NCBI GenBank assembly: GCA_028285105.1
Contig: JANQQE010000005.1
Span: 62,001 to 126,000 of the forward strand
Source: Alphaproteobacteria bacterium
GTDB taxonomy: Bacteria; Planctomycetota; Phycisphaerae; UBA1845
Length of the DNA: 64,000 nucleotides
Direction: 5' to 3'
Shown: positions 42,315 through 51,365 of the stretch, piece after piece
Position numbering within the stretch: the first letter of the stretch is position 1
How the letters are laid out: the number at the start of each line of letters is the position of its first letter
Position numbers and translations under genes: made by a program
The notes under the pieces: model-generated
Told to the model about the DNA's origin: nothing
Databases searched by the model: none
What the model saw: only the letters and a program-made list of their open reading frames with translations

Positions 42315-43981
42315 CACAATTTATCATCATATGCGTCTACCTGTCGCTGCTCTTGATGCTCGGCGTCGTCAGCAGTCGCCTGTTTAAGGGTACAGCGGCT
42401 GACTATTTTCTGGCGTCGCGCGGCATTGGCTCGTTCCTGCTGTTGATGTCACTGTTTGGCACGACGATGACGGCGTTTGCGCTCGTGGGTTCCACCGGCG
42501 AATCGTTCCGTGAAGGCATCGGCGTCTACGGAATGATGGCCTCTTGGTCTGGCATCATCCATTCGGCGTGTTTTTTCCTGGTCGGAATCAAGCTCTGGTC
42601 GTTCGGCAAGCGGTTTGGTTACACGACGCAGATTCAATTCTTCCGTGATCGATTCGAATCGGACAAACTCGGCGTGGTGCTGTTTCCGATTCTCGTCGGG
42701 CTGATCATTCCATACCTGCTCATCGGTGTGATGGCCGCTGGCGTGACCATCGAACGCACGACAGGCGGGGCGTTTCCCAGCTTATTTGCAGCACACGGTG
42801 TGGGGCCGGCAGCGATACCGGAGGGGGCAATTCCATTCTGGCTTGGGTCGGCGGGCATTTGCCTGGTGGTCTTGATCTACGTCTTCTTCGGTGGCGTTCG
42901 CGGCACCGCATGGGCCAACGCATTCCAAACCATCGTGTTCATCATCTTGGGGATGGTGACATTTTCAGTGATCTCCAGCAAACTCGGAGGCGCACAAGCC
43001 GCGACCGAGATGGTCCTCAAAGACAACCCGCACGTCATGCGCCGCACCGTACGCGAGGACGATCCACTGACGCGCTATCACGGCGATCAAAAAGTATTCG
43101 AGAATCGGATGACTGCATGGGAGGCCAAGCCGGAAGCCGAGAAAGGCCCGCAGCCAAAACCTCCGCGCAAACCGCACGGTATCAGCTTCCTGCACTTTTT
43201 GTCATACATGTTCATCCCGCTTAGTGTCGGAATGTTTCCGCACCTATTTCAGCATTGGCTCACGGCGAAGAGCGCCAAGTCGTTCAAGCTTTCGGTCATC
43301 GCCCACCCGCTGCTGATCATGATCGTGTGGGTTCCATGCGTGCTGCTCGGCGCGTGGGCGACATCAGCAGTCATCAATGGCAAACCTGTGATTCCGTACG
43401 GATTCAGCAATCCCAATGCGGTCCTGGTCAAGATGGTGGCGACGATGACGAGCGATGGGCTTGGCGGATTGCTGACAGCCGGCATTCTCGCTGCGATCAT
43501 GTCGTCGCTCGACTCGCAGTTTCTGTGCATCGGCAGCATGTTTACCAATGACATCGTCGCGCACTATGCGGGCAAGGATCGACTGACCGATCGGCAGAAG
43601 GTCTTGTGCGGTCGCGTTTTCGTGGTCTTGATCGTGGCGGCGACCTATGGACTGGCTCAACTTCGTCCGGGTAGCGTGTTTACGCTGGGCGTTTGGTGCT
43701 TTAGCGGTTTCGCGAGTTTGTTCCCGCTGGTGTTTGCGGCGGTGTATTGGAGGCGGGCGACGCGTGCGGGTGCGTACGCATGTGTGCTGACGGCTGCGGG
43801 CGTCTGGTGGTGGTTGTTTGCGAAATCCGGGTATGGGAGCCAGGGGCAATTCCTCTTTGGCGGAATGATGCCGGTGGCGACCATTGTTGGCGCTTCGACG
43901 ACGGCCTTGGTGCTGGTTTCCTTGATGACGAAGATGCCCAGCGCCGAAACAGTCGAGCGATTCTTCCCGCGCCGTAAATAA
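42311..43981 (+). CDS. Sodium:solute symporter (SSS family)
   Basis: 556 residues with about thirteen hydrophobic segments in the LeuT-like SSS arrangement; LMSLFGTTMTAFALVGSTGE and GGLLTAGILAAIMSSLDSQFLCIGS (substrate and sodium site) are recognisable. A hydrophilic insertion of about 50 residues after the sixth segment (DDPLTRYHGDQKVFENRM) is unusual. The substrate is unknown; the co-encoded enzymes suggest an organic acid or aromatic compound. Confidence 0.88.
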   Translation: MTQFIIICVYLSLLLMLGVVSSRLFKGTAADYFLASRGIGSFLLLMSLFGTTMTAFALVGSTGESFREGIGVYGMMASWSGIIHSACFFLVGIKLWSFGKRFGYTTQIQFFRDRFESDKLGVVLFPILVGLIIPYLLIGVMAAGVTIERTTGGAFPSLFAAHGVGPAAIPEGAIPFWLGSAGICLVVLIYVFFGGVRGTAWANAFQTIVFIILGMVTFSVISSKLGGAQAATEMVLKDNPHVMRRTVREDDPLTRYHGDQKVFENRMTAWEAKPEAEKGPQPKPPRKPHGISFLHFLSYMFIPLSVGMFPHLFQHWLTAKSAKSFKLSVIAHPLLIMIVWVPCVLLGAWATSAVINGKPVIPYGFSNPNAVLVKMVATMTSDGLGGLLTAGILAAIMSSLDSQFLCIGSMFTNDIVAHYAGKDRLTDRQKVLCGRVFVVLIVAATYGLAQLRPGSVFTLGVWCFSGFASLFPLVFAAVYWRRATRAGAYACVLTAAGVWWWLFAKSGYGSQGQFLFGGMMPVATIVGASTTALVLVSLMTKMPSAETVERFFPRRK

Positions 43982-43999
43982 CCGGTATTCGAGCAGGTT

Positions 44000-44428
44000 T
44001 TGAGCGAATCGATGGCATTTGAATACAAACGAACAGTGCAGTTCGCCGAGACCGACATGGCCGGCGTCATGCACTTTTCCAATTACTTCCGAATCATGGA
44101 AGAAACGGAGCATGCGTTTTGGCGCTCGATGGGACAAAGCGTACATGCTGCCGAAGGGAATAAGACCATCAGTTGGCCGCGTGTTGCGGTGAATTGTTCC
44201 TATGTCGCGCCAGTCAAGTTCGAAGAAGAACTGACCGTCAGAATCGGCGTCTCAAAAATCGGCAAACGTTCGCTGACCATGAAATACGATTTTGCGTGTG
44301 GCGATCGCGACGTCGCTCACGGTGAAATGAAAACGGTGTGCTGCGAGGTCGGCGACGGAACGTTCGCTTCGATCGACATCCCAGCCAACATACGCGCACT
44401 GCTCAAAGCGCATCCGTGCGACCCATAG
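44000..44428 (+). CDS. Acyl-CoA thioesterase (4HBT/YbgC family)
   Basis: 142-residue hotdog-fold enzyme; VQFAETDMAGVMHFSNYFRIMEE carries the catalytic Asp of the YbgC/4-hydroxybenzoyl-CoA thioesterase group. It hydrolyses acyl- or aroyl-CoA thioesters in the cytosol. The start is either TTG at 44000 or ATG at 44012; neither has a decisive ribosome binding site. It lies 18 bp after the symporter gene, as the last member of a possible aromatic-acid operon. Confidence 0.83.
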   Translation: MSESMAFEYKRTVQFAETDMAGVMHFSNYFRIMEETEHAFWRSMGQSVHAAEGNKTISWPRVAVNCSYVAPVKFEEELTVRIGVSKIGKRSLTMKYDFACGDRDVAHGEMKTVCCEVGDGTFASIDIPANIRALLKAHPCDP

Positions 44429-44503
44429 GAAAATCAAGAACGAGCCGGATAATTCTGGATATCTCTACAATACCCTTTAGCTACGAATGAAACGGAGCTA
44501 CGA

Positions 44504-44971
44504 ATGAAGCCTTGGATGTGGTTTGTATTGCTAACGGTTTTGACCTGGGGGGCGTACGTGCCCACGATTCATCACGGCCAAGTTAGCATCGGCAAAGATG
44601 CGGCAGACAAAGGCCCGCTACGTGCGTTTCTGTTTGTCGGCATCGCGTACTTCGTGGTGGCGGGCGCGGTGTTGATCGGACTGTTAGCCGCCAAGATGGA
44701 ACCGTGGTCGTTCCGCGCGGAGGGCGTCAAGTTCTCGTTCATCGCGGGCATTCTCGGTGCAGTCGGCGCGTTGGGGATCGTGTTCGCATTCAAGTACGGC
44801 GGCAAGCCAGCCGTCGTACCGCCATTGGTCTTCGCCGGCGCTCCGATCATGAGTACGATCGTGGCGATGTTATGGCACAAGCCCACGAAAGCGGTGAATC
44901 CAATGTTTTTCATCGGCATCGTCGTCGCCGCGATAGGGACGGCGATGGTGCTTCGCTATAAACCGTCCTAA
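44504..44971 (+). CDS. EamA/DMT-like membrane protein, single repeat
   Basis: 155 residues with four to five hydrophobic segments, resembling one half of a drug/metabolite transporter of the EamA kind: LLTVLTWGAYVPTIHHGQ, AFKYGGKPAVVPPLVFAGAP and a closing IGIVVAAIGTAMVL helix. Single-repeat members usually dimerise. Substrate unknown. It is preceded by its own ribosome binding site (ACGGAGC) and is not obviously part of a larger operon. Confidence 0.72.
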   Translation: MKPWMWFVLLTVLTWGAYVPTIHHGQVSIGKDAADKGPLRAFLFVGIAYFVVAGAVLIGLLAAKMEPWSFRAEGVKFSFIAGILGAVGALGIVFAFKYGGKPAVVPPLVFAGAPIMSTIVAMLWHKPTKAVNPMFFIGIVVAAIGTAMVLRYKPS

Positions 44972-44990
44972 AGGTTCGATAATCGATCAT

Positions 44991-46121
44991 ATGACCAGAC
45001 TTGTTCAAACATGCTCATTGATCATGCTGTCCTGCGCGGCCACGGCCGTACACGCAAGGGATGAGAAGGATCCCGCATGGCCGATGTTTCGGGGCGACCC
45101 GATGCAAACTGGAATCGCCGCTGGCGAGTTTCCCAACAGACCATCTGTTCGGTGGAGTCACTCGGTCAAGGACGCGGCATTTACAACGGCGGCAGCCATC
45201 GCAAAAAATACGGTGTTCGTCGGTGATGATGTTGGCGTGATGCGGGCATTCGATCTTTCAACCGGCGAGCAGCGTTGGAGGTTTGAAGTCGGCGATGAAG
45301 TGCCGATTGTTTCAGCGCCAACGGTGTACGACGGCATCGTCTATTTCGGTGACGAATCCGGAGTGCTTCACGCGCTGAATGCAAAAGATGGCAGCGAACG
45401 CTGGACCTTTAAGACTGACGGTTCGATCGTCTCGGGAATCAATATCGGAGACGGTCACTTGGTCTTCGGTTCGTACGATGGAAACTTGTATTGTATCAAT
45501 CCCTACGATGGCAAGGCGAAGTGGAAGTTTCAAACCGACGACAAGATTCATGGCACGCCTGCGATCGTGAAGAATCGGGTGTTGGTTGCCGGCTGCGATT
45601 CGAAAATGCATGTTGTCGTGTTAGCCGATGGCAGGGAAGCTTCAAGCGTGCCGCTCGGTTCGGTGTCGGGGTCGTCTGCTGCAGTCGCTGGTCAGCACGC
45701 ATTCATCGGAACGTACGGTAATGAAGTGCTGGGAATCGACTGGCAGAAACCCGAAGTCGTCTGGCGTTTCGAAAATGAAGACCGCCAGTTTCCGTTTGTC
45801 GCTTCGGTGGCATTGACAGACAAGCTGGCGATCATTGGCGGCAGAGATAAAACCGTTCATGGCCTCGACATAAAAACCGGCGATCCGGTCTGGACGTTCA
45901 ACGCGAAGGGGCGCGTGGAAGGGTCGGCCGTCGTTGCGGGAAACATTGCCATCGTCGGTACGCAGCGCGGCATGTTATTCGGTATCGATACAAAGACCGG
46001 CAAAGAGGCATGGCACTTCGAAGCCGGCGAAAGCATTACCGCATCGCCGGCCGTCGCGAATAACTGCATCGTCATCGGAACCGACGACGGTGTGCTGTAC
46101 TGCCTCGAAGCCAAGAAATAG
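44991..46121 (+). CDS. PQQ-like beta-propeller repeat protein, exported
   Basis: 376 residues. A signal peptide (about 1-22, ending VHA) precedes seven to eight PQQ/BamB-like blades, each with a G-x-L/V-x-[AG]-x-D-x-x-[TS]-G-x-x-x-W pattern, for example AFDLSTGEQRWRF, ALNAKDGSERWTF and GIDTKTGKEAWHFE. No PQQ-dependent catalytic residues were recognised, so it is a scaffold or binding protein rather than a dehydrogenase. It is followed by a paralog. Confidence 0.85.
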   Translation: MTRLVQTCSLIMLSCAATAVHARDEKDPAWPMFRGDPMQTGIAAGEFPNRPSVRWSHSVKDAAFTTAAAIAKNTVFVGDDVGVMRAFDLSTGEQRWRFEVGDEVPIVSAPTVYDGIVYFGDESGVLHALNAKDGSERWTFKTDGSIVSGINIGDGHLVFGSYDGNLYCINPYDGKAKWKFQTDDKIHGTPAIVKNRVLVAGCDSKMHVVVLADGREASSVPLGSVSGSSAAVAGQHAFIGTYGNEVLGIDWQKPEVVWRFENEDRQFPFVASVALTDKLAIIGGRDKTVHGLDIKTGDPVWTFNAKGRVEGSAVVAGNIAIVGTQRGMLFGIDTKTGKEAWHFEAGESITASPAVANNCIVIGTDDGVLYCLEAKK

Positions 46122-46124
46122 TTT

Positions 46125-46145
46125 GTAGGGTGCGCTGTGCGCACC
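46125..46145. repeat. REP-like palindrome variant
   Basis: GTAGGGTGCG-C-TGTGCGCACC between the two beta-propeller genes; it keeps the GTAGGGTGCG arm of the repeats at 11552-13272 but has a different loop. Confidence 0.45.
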
Positions 46146-46177
46146 GATCAGATTAACAATTGCGCCAGGAGTATCGA

Positions 46178-47446
46178 ATGCAAAACGCTTCGAATACTAT
46201 CTTTTTCTCTACGCAACGAACGTTAATCGCATCGATCATCCTTTCGATCTTCCTCAGCACATCGCACGCGAGCCAACCGTGGACGCAGTGGGGCGGTTCG
46301 CAGCGCAACTTCATGATCGACGACTCTGCAAAACTCGCCGACCAATGGCCCAAAGATGGCCCGTCGAAACTCTGGTCGCGCAAACTCGGCGACGGATATG
46401 CCACCATCCTCGCTGAAGGTGACAAACTCTACACCATGTACCGCGTCGAGAATGACGAGTTCACGGTTTGCCTCAACGCCAAGACCGGTGAAACCATTTG
46501 GGAGTACAAGACCGAATCGCCATTCACCGAACTCATGGCCCAGTTCGGACCCGGACCGAGTTCGACACCTGTCATCGCGGGCGATCGCATCTTCAGCGTC
46601 GGTACGAACATGGTCCTGACCTGCCTCGACAAGAAAGACGGAAAGGTTCAGTGGGCGCACAACCTCCCCGAAAAGTTCGGCGCCGAAGTTCCCGGACGCG
46701 GTTACTCGTCCAGCCCCATCGCGTACGATAACTTCATCGTGCTGCCGGTCGGTGGCAGTGAAGGTCAAAGCCTGGTCGCCTTCAACCAAGCCGATGGAAA
46801 AGTCGTGTGGAAAAAACACGATTTCGGCATCACCCACTCGTCGCCAATCCTCATCCAAAACGACGGCAAGCCCGAACTCGTTGCATTCATGGCCGCTGAG
46901 GTGATCGGCCTCAATCCGAATACCGGCGACCTTTTGTGGCGTCATCCGCACGAAACGCAGTACGGGGCGAATCTTGCGACTCCGTTGTGGACCGGCGACG
47001 ATTTAATCTACGTGTCTGCCGCCTATGATTCGGGCAGCCGCGTCATTCAACTCGTCAGGGAAGGCGACGAAACCAAACCGAAAGAACTCTGGTACAGTCG
47101 CAAAGTTCGCATCCACCACGCCAATGCCGTCCGGATCGGCGATTACCTTTATGCGTCGAGCGGCGATTTCGGTCCGGCATTTGTCGCATGCATCAATGCG
47201 ACGACGGGTGAACTGGCATGGCGCGAACGCGGGTTCGCAAAAGCCACCTGCCTCCTCGCTGACGGTAAGATCATTTTGCTCGACGAAAACGGCAGGCTGG
47301 CACTTGTTCATGCCGACCCGAAAGGAATGAAAGTCATCTCAGAATGCCAACCGCTCGAGCGCCTTGCATGGTCGGCACCGACGCTTTCGGGAACCACGCT
47401 GTATTTGCGCGACCGGCAGACTATCACAGCCCTAGATCTCAAATAG
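46178..47446 (+). CDS. PQQ-like beta-propeller repeat protein, exported
   Basis: 422 residues; the start at 46178 follows AGGAG with a seven-base spacer. A signal peptide (about 1-30, ending SHA) is followed by WTQWGGSQRNF, the opening seen in many planctomycete exported beta-propeller proteins, then blades such as CLNAKTGETIWEYK, CLDKKDGKVQWAHN, AFNQADGKVVWKKH and GLNPNTGDLLWRHP. It is a paralog of the preceding gene and probably periplasmic. Function unknown. Confidence 0.85.
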   Translation: MQNASNTIFFSTQRTLIASIILSIFLSTSHASQPWTQWGGSQRNFMIDDSAKLADQWPKDGPSKLWSRKLGDGYATILAEGDKLYTMYRVENDEFTVCLNAKTGETIWEYKTESPFTELMAQFGPGPSSTPVIAGDRIFSVGTNMVLTCLDKKDGKVQWAHNLPEKFGAEVPGRGYSSSPIAYDNFIVLPVGGSEGQSLVAFNQADGKVVWKKHDFGITHSSPILIQNDGKPELVAFMAAEVIGLNPNTGDLLWRHPHETQYGANLATPLWTGDDLIYVSAAYDSGSRVIQLVREGDETKPKELWYSRKVRIHHANAVRIGDYLYASSGDFGPAFVACINATTGELAWRERGFAKATCLLADGKIILLDENGRLALVHADPKGMKVISECQPLERLAWSAPTLSGTTLYLRDRQTITALDLK

Positions 47447-47454
47447 TAAACCCG

Positions 47455-48243
47455 ATGGCCACTCCCGATATCTATTGCGAAAGCGAATTGAATGGACGAA
47501 TCGCATTCGCGAAAGCCCTGGCCAACCAACTGCAATTACAAATTGTAGACAACATTGCAGGACGCGAAGATGTTGTGCTGGCGGTGACCGATGAGCGATT
47601 GGAACTACGCTCTTGCGGTAAGGATGCGCCCGGTCCGGTGTACGTCGACTTGGTCGGTGGATCGTTGGGATTCAGCCGCACGGTCAACCGCTACGGTCAA
47701 CTCTTCAAAGCCGTCGGATTCAAGAATCAACCCGAACCGCCAACGATCTTCGATGCGACGGCAGGTCTTTGTCACGATGCGTTTCTACTTGCGTTTCAAG
47801 GTTGCGACGTGAGTGCAGTCGAACGTTCGCCCGTCTTGTTCGCGATGATTGAAGACGGTTTGCGACGGGCATCGGACGCCGATCCCGATCTTGAAGCGAT
47901 CATCCGCGACAAATTGCACATTCGATGCGACGATGCTTTTGAAGTGCTTACAGGGCTTTCGGAATCCGATCGTCCTGATGTCGTGTACCTCGATCCGATG
48001 TTCCCGCATCGAACCAAATCGGCACTGGTCAAGAAGGAAATGCGGGTCTTGCGGTCAATCGTGGGTGACGATCAAGACGCAGCCGACCTGCTGCTGATCG
48101 CCCGGACGGCTGCTCGAAAGCGCGTGGTGGTCAAGCGAATGAAGCACGCTCCGGAACTCGCTCCCGATCCGATGGTTTGTTTTCGGGGCAAAACAACCCG
48201 GTTCGACGTGTACGCGCCAGCCCCTTTGCCAAGCAGTAGATAA
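47455..48243 (+). CDS. rsmJ: 16S rRNA (guanine1516-N2)-methyltransferase
   Basis: 262 residues from the ATG at 47455, which lies 8 bp after the preceding stop. VYVDLVGGSLGFSRTVNRYGQ, FDATAGLCHDAFLLA (SAM motif I) and YLDPMFPHRTKSALVKKEMR (substrate motif with DPMFP) are diagnostic for RsmJ/YhiQ. It methylates G1516 of small-subunit rRNA. An in-frame extension back to 47344 overlaps the propeller gene and is not supported. Confidence 0.93.
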   Translation: MATPDIYCESELNGRIAFAKALANQLQLQIVDNIAGREDVVLAVTDERLELRSCGKDAPGPVYVDLVGGSLGFSRTVNRYGQLFKAVGFKNQPEPPTIFDATAGLCHDAFLLAFQGCDVSAVERSPVLFAMIEDGLRRASDADPDLEAIIRDKLHIRCDDAFEVLTGLSESDRPDVVYLDPMFPHRTKSALVKKEMRVLRSIVGDDQDAADLLLIARTAARKRVVVKRMKHAPELAPDPMVCFRGKTTRFDVYAPAPLPSSR

Positions 48244-48309
48244 GCCGTATAGTCAAAGTCTCCAGTGATCTGAAGAATCGAACACCAGTTAGAAGGGAAT
48301 TGTGTAGCA

Positions 48310-48822
48310 ATGGCTTTGAATGCAACCATCAAGACGAACAAGGGCGACATCAACGTGGAGTTCTTCGACGACGATGCCCCCATGACCGTCAGCAATTTTA
48401 TCAACCTTGCCCAGCGCGGTTACTACGATGGCATCAAGTTTCACCGCGTCATCGATAACTTCATGATTCAAACCGGTGACCCCAAGGGCAACGGAACCGG
48501 CGGACCGGGATATGAATTCGGCGACGAATGCTCGCCCACGCGCCGCCATGACTCACCCGGCGTGCTTTCGATGGCCAACCGTGGTCCAGCGACCAATGGC
48601 AGCCAGTTCTTCATCACGCATCTGCCGACCCCGCACCTCGATGGTAAGCACACGGTCTTTGGCAAAGTGACTTCCGGTCAAGATATTGTCGATTCAATTG
48701 CGCAAGGCGACAGCATGACCGCAGTCGAAGTCGAAGGCGATGTCGACGCCCTGTTGGAAGCGCAGAGTAAGAACGTGTCGACGTGGAACAAAGTACTCGA
48801 TCGGAATTATCCGACCAAGTAA
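48310..48822 (+). CDS. ppiB: Peptidyl-prolyl cis-trans isomerase, cyclophilin type (PpiB)
   Basis: 170 residues, a cytosolic cyclophilin. [25 protein letters not shown] holds the active-site Arg, Phe, Met and Gln; [17 protein letters not shown] and [11 protein letters not shown] complete the pocket. It lies 66 bp after rsmJ and has a strong terminator behind it, so the two probably share a transcript. Confidence 0.93.
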   Translation: MALNATIKTNKGDINVEFFDDDAPMTVSNFINLAQRGYYDGIKFHRVIDNFMIQTGDPKGNGTGGPGYEFGDECSPTRRHDSPGVLSMANRGPATNGSQFFITHLPTPHLDGKHTVFGKVTSGQDIVDSIAQGDSMTAVEVEGDVDALLEAQSKNVSTWNKVLDRNYPTK

Positions 48823-48850
48823 CGCGATGGCGATAACGAGAATACGAAAA

Positions 48851-48888
48851 GGGCGCGACCGATCGAACGAACCGTCGCGCCCTTCTTC
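48851..48888 (+). terminator. Rho-independent terminator after ppiB
   Basis: Perfect 9-bp stem GGGCGCGAC (48851-48859) / GTCGCGCCC (48874-48882), a 14-base loop, then TTCTTC. Confidence 0.75.
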
Positions 48889-48916
48889 AATTCTAAAATG
48901 AATTGGCGTGGATCGA

Positions 48917-49600
48917 TTACTTGCCTTTATTGCCGCCACGACCACCGCGTCCCCAGCCCATTTCGACGCCACGTTCTTTCGCGCGGGCCATCATCTTGGG
49001 CCAGTACCGCATCATCTTGGCCATGGTCTCAGGATTGCGACTCTCCATGCGTTCTTTGCGTTGCTGGGTTGTTGGACGTTGCCGATTCTTGCGGCGTTCC
49101 TCGCGTTCTTTTTCCATCTCGGGGTCGTCTTTGTGTTTCTCGCGATACTCCCGCATCTTGTCGCGGAATTCCATGAATTCGTCGATGTGCTTATCCATGA
49201 TTGCTTCTTTTTCGGATTCGGGCGCGGACGTGTACTCATCGACCTTCCGCTCCATGTCCTCCTGCATGAGTCTGCCCATGTTTTCACGCAATTTTTGACG
49301 CTGATCATCGGTCAGGTCGTCAGAACGCATCCGTTCAAAGATGGTATCCAGCGATGCGTTCTTGAGCGTGTTCATCGCCTTGGCTCGGGCTTCGCTGTTG
49401 TCTGCGGAAGCGAGCTTTTCATTGTCCAATGATGACAATGCGTCGATCACCTTGTCGGGGCTGTCGCTCGTCAACCCCTCACTGGAATTGCCGAACAAAC
49501 CTGCGGACGATGCATAAAGACCTCCCGCCGCAATAAGCGCTACGCAAACAACGCCAATGATCAATCCGCGACTGCTGGATTCAGAACTGCTGTTACTCAT
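48917..49600 (-). CDS. Membrane-anchored charged protein of unknown function
   Basis: 227 residues. One membrane helix near the N-terminus (about 12-35), then a long, highly charged, mostly helical region with many Met, Arg, Lys and Glu residues (TDDQRQKLRENMGRLMQEDM), ending in a glycine/arginine tail GWGRGGRGGNKGK. No catalytic motif was recognised. It lies 19 bp after the pseudopilin gene on the same strand, so it may be a membrane partner of that protein; that is inference. Confidence 0.65.
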   Translation of the reverse strand: MSNSSSESSSRGLIIGVVCVALIAAGGLYASSAGLFGNSSEGLTSDSPDKVIDALSSLDNEKLASADNSEARAKAMNTLKNASLDTIFERMRSDDLTDDQRQKLRENMGRLMQEDMERKVDEYTSAPESEKEAIMDKHIDEFMEFRDKMREYREKHKDDPEMEKEREERRKNRQRPTTQQRKERMESRNPETMAKMMRYWPKMMARAKERGVEMGWGRGGRGGNKGK

Positions 49601-49619
49601 CGCACCAAACCTCCGTTAT

Positions 49620-50324
49620 CTATCTTTCAAGATCGCCGACGTGACCGTCAACGTATAAATAGTTCTTCGATCCGGGTTTGCCGGCTTTCCCATGAAATGT
49701 CTCGTAGTCGGTCATCAGCCAGATTTCTTCTTCTGCCGGTTTGCCGCCAAAATACTGTTTGGCCCGTTCGCTGCGGACGATGTCCTGAAGTTTGACGCGA
49801 ATATTGAAGTCGAGCGGTTCTCCCGGATTCATCAGGAAGAACGGCAGGAGGGTGTTGAACTCGTAGCTGGAGTTTTCCGTTTCAAAAAAACTCTTGCCGG
49901 CTTTGTCGCCGTCGCGCTTAAACTTGCCCGGAATATCAGCAGGGCATTTGAAAACCTTCTCGCCGTCGATCTCCAATTCTTTTTCCAAGTCTTTGACGAT
50001 CTTGCTGTCCTTGCGGATGTAAGGACGCAGGACCGTGGCGATCCCAGGTTTGGGAGGATCATCCACCTCGATGCTGAGCGACGGAACGTCGGCAACGGTG
50101 GGCAGGAAATCGTTGGAATCGTTGAGGTACATGCGCAAGCCATGACCGATGGCCCGCAGGTGACCGCCACAAGCCACGCGCTTCGACACCCGCCGAGCGC
50201 CCCGGAGGGATGGCAGCAGGATCGCGATCAAGAGTGCCAGAATCGAGATCACCACCAGCAATTCAACCAAGGTGAATCCGCGTCCGCGTGTATTCTTGAA
50301 TAGATGAAGTTGCCTGAGCATCAT
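49620..50324 (-). CDS. Pseudopilin-like protein with VDGH-type C-terminus
   Basis: 234 residues from the ATG pair at 50324/50321. A short leader is followed by the prepilin site G/FTLVELLVVISILALLIAILLPSL and a large globular domain; the C-terminus reads NYLYVDGHVGDLER, the H-x-DG-like ending common in planctomycete pseudopilin families. The longer frame to 50444 has no pilin leader features. It is likely co-transcribed with the charged protein downstream. Confidence 0.85.
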   Translation of the reverse strand: MMLRQLHLFKNTRGRGFTLVELLVVISILALLIAILLPSLRGARRVSKRVACGGHLRAIGHGLRMYLNDSNDFLPTVADVPSLSIEVDDPPKPGIATVLRPYIRKDSKIVKDLEKELEIDGEKVFKCPADIPGKFKRDGDKAGKSFFETENSSYEFNTLLPFFLMNPGEPLDFNIRVKLQDIVRSERAKQYFGGKPAEEEIWLMTDYETFHGKAGKPGSKNYLYVDGHVGDLER

Positions 50325-50549
50325 GAATTTAGTTCGGCTTTCTCGCGCACTTGGCATAAGCCGATCAACACTTCCCACCCATACTCTAACGCACTTTGAC
50401 GCCGGGTATTGCTGCCAATGGTCAAAAACGACAGAATTCCACAATTCCGACCATTGGATACAACTAAAGCTTCTAGAAGTTGTGCGCGGGATTGAATCGA
50501 CAGTATCAAGATATTGGGATAGCGCCTCCGAAGAAGGACGGAATGAAGC

Positions 50550-51365
50550 ATGTCTGCGAAACCGCTCGACGAACCATACAGCGTGTCACCTGAGTCGATC
50601 GAAAGCTACAAGGCCAACGGCCACGTTTTGCTTCGCGATGTGGCTGGCGAATCGGTGCTGAACGCATACCGCACGGCGATTGCCAACTACGTGATGCAAA
50701 AAAGCAAGGATGCGGCTCCGCTGTCCGATCGCGACGCATACCACAAATCGTTCCTGCAATTCGCCAATCTTTGGGAAGACGATGCGACCGTGCGCGAGTT
50801 TGTGTTGGCCAAGCGTTTCGCAAAGATTGCAGCCGACCTGATGGGCGTACCTGCCGTCCGACTGTATCACGACCAGGCGCTCTTCAAGGAACCTGGCGGG
50901 AGTGCCACATCATGGCATCAGGATCAATACTATTGGCCACTCGATACCAACAACTGCATCACGATGTGGATGCCGTTGGTTGACGTGCCGGTTGAAATGG
51001 GCGTGCTGACATTTGCATCCGGCTCTCATGCCGAAGGTTCGCTCTTAAATGCATCCATATCCGATGAGTCGGACGCAGGCTTCGAGGATATCGTCAAGGA
51101 ACGAGAATATCCGGTTGAGCATGCGGCGATGAATGCCGGCGATGCAACGTTTCATTCCGGCTGGACCGTTCACCGCGCACCCGCCAATGAAACATCGAAC
51201 ATGCGCGAAGTGATGACGGTGATCTACTTTGCCGACGGCACGCACTTGCTGGAACCCGACAACCCACACCGACCCGCCGACCTCGCGCGTTGGTTCCCCG
51301 ATCAGAAACCGGGCGAACTGGCCGGTGGTGCGCTGACGCCAGTTGTTTATTCCGCGTCGAGTTAG
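50550..51365 (+). CDS. Phytanoyl-CoA dioxygenase (PhyH) family protein
   Basis: 271-residue non-haem Fe(II)/2-oxoglutarate oxygenase. The iron triad is visible as His and Asp of SWHQDQYYW and the distal His of FHSGWTVHRAP, with a following Arg that may bind 2-oxoglutarate (MREVMTVIYFADG region). Substrates in this family range from phytanoyl-CoA to small metabolites and halogenated or secondary compounds; none can be assigned here. It is convergent with the aquaporin gene, the stop codons overlapping. Confidence 0.86.
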   Translation: MSAKPLDEPYSVSPESIESYKANGHVLLRDVAGESVLNAYRTAIANYVMQKSKDAAPLSDRDAYHKSFLQFANLWEDDATVREFVLAKRFAKIAADLMGVPAVRLYHDQALFKEPGGSATSWHQDQYYWPLDTNNCITMWMPLVDVPVEMGVLTFASGSHAEGSLLNASISDESDAGFEDIVKEREYPVEHAAMNAGDATFHSGWTVHRAPANETSNMREVMTVIYFADGTHLLEPDNPHRPADLARWFPDQKPGELAGGALTPVVYSASS

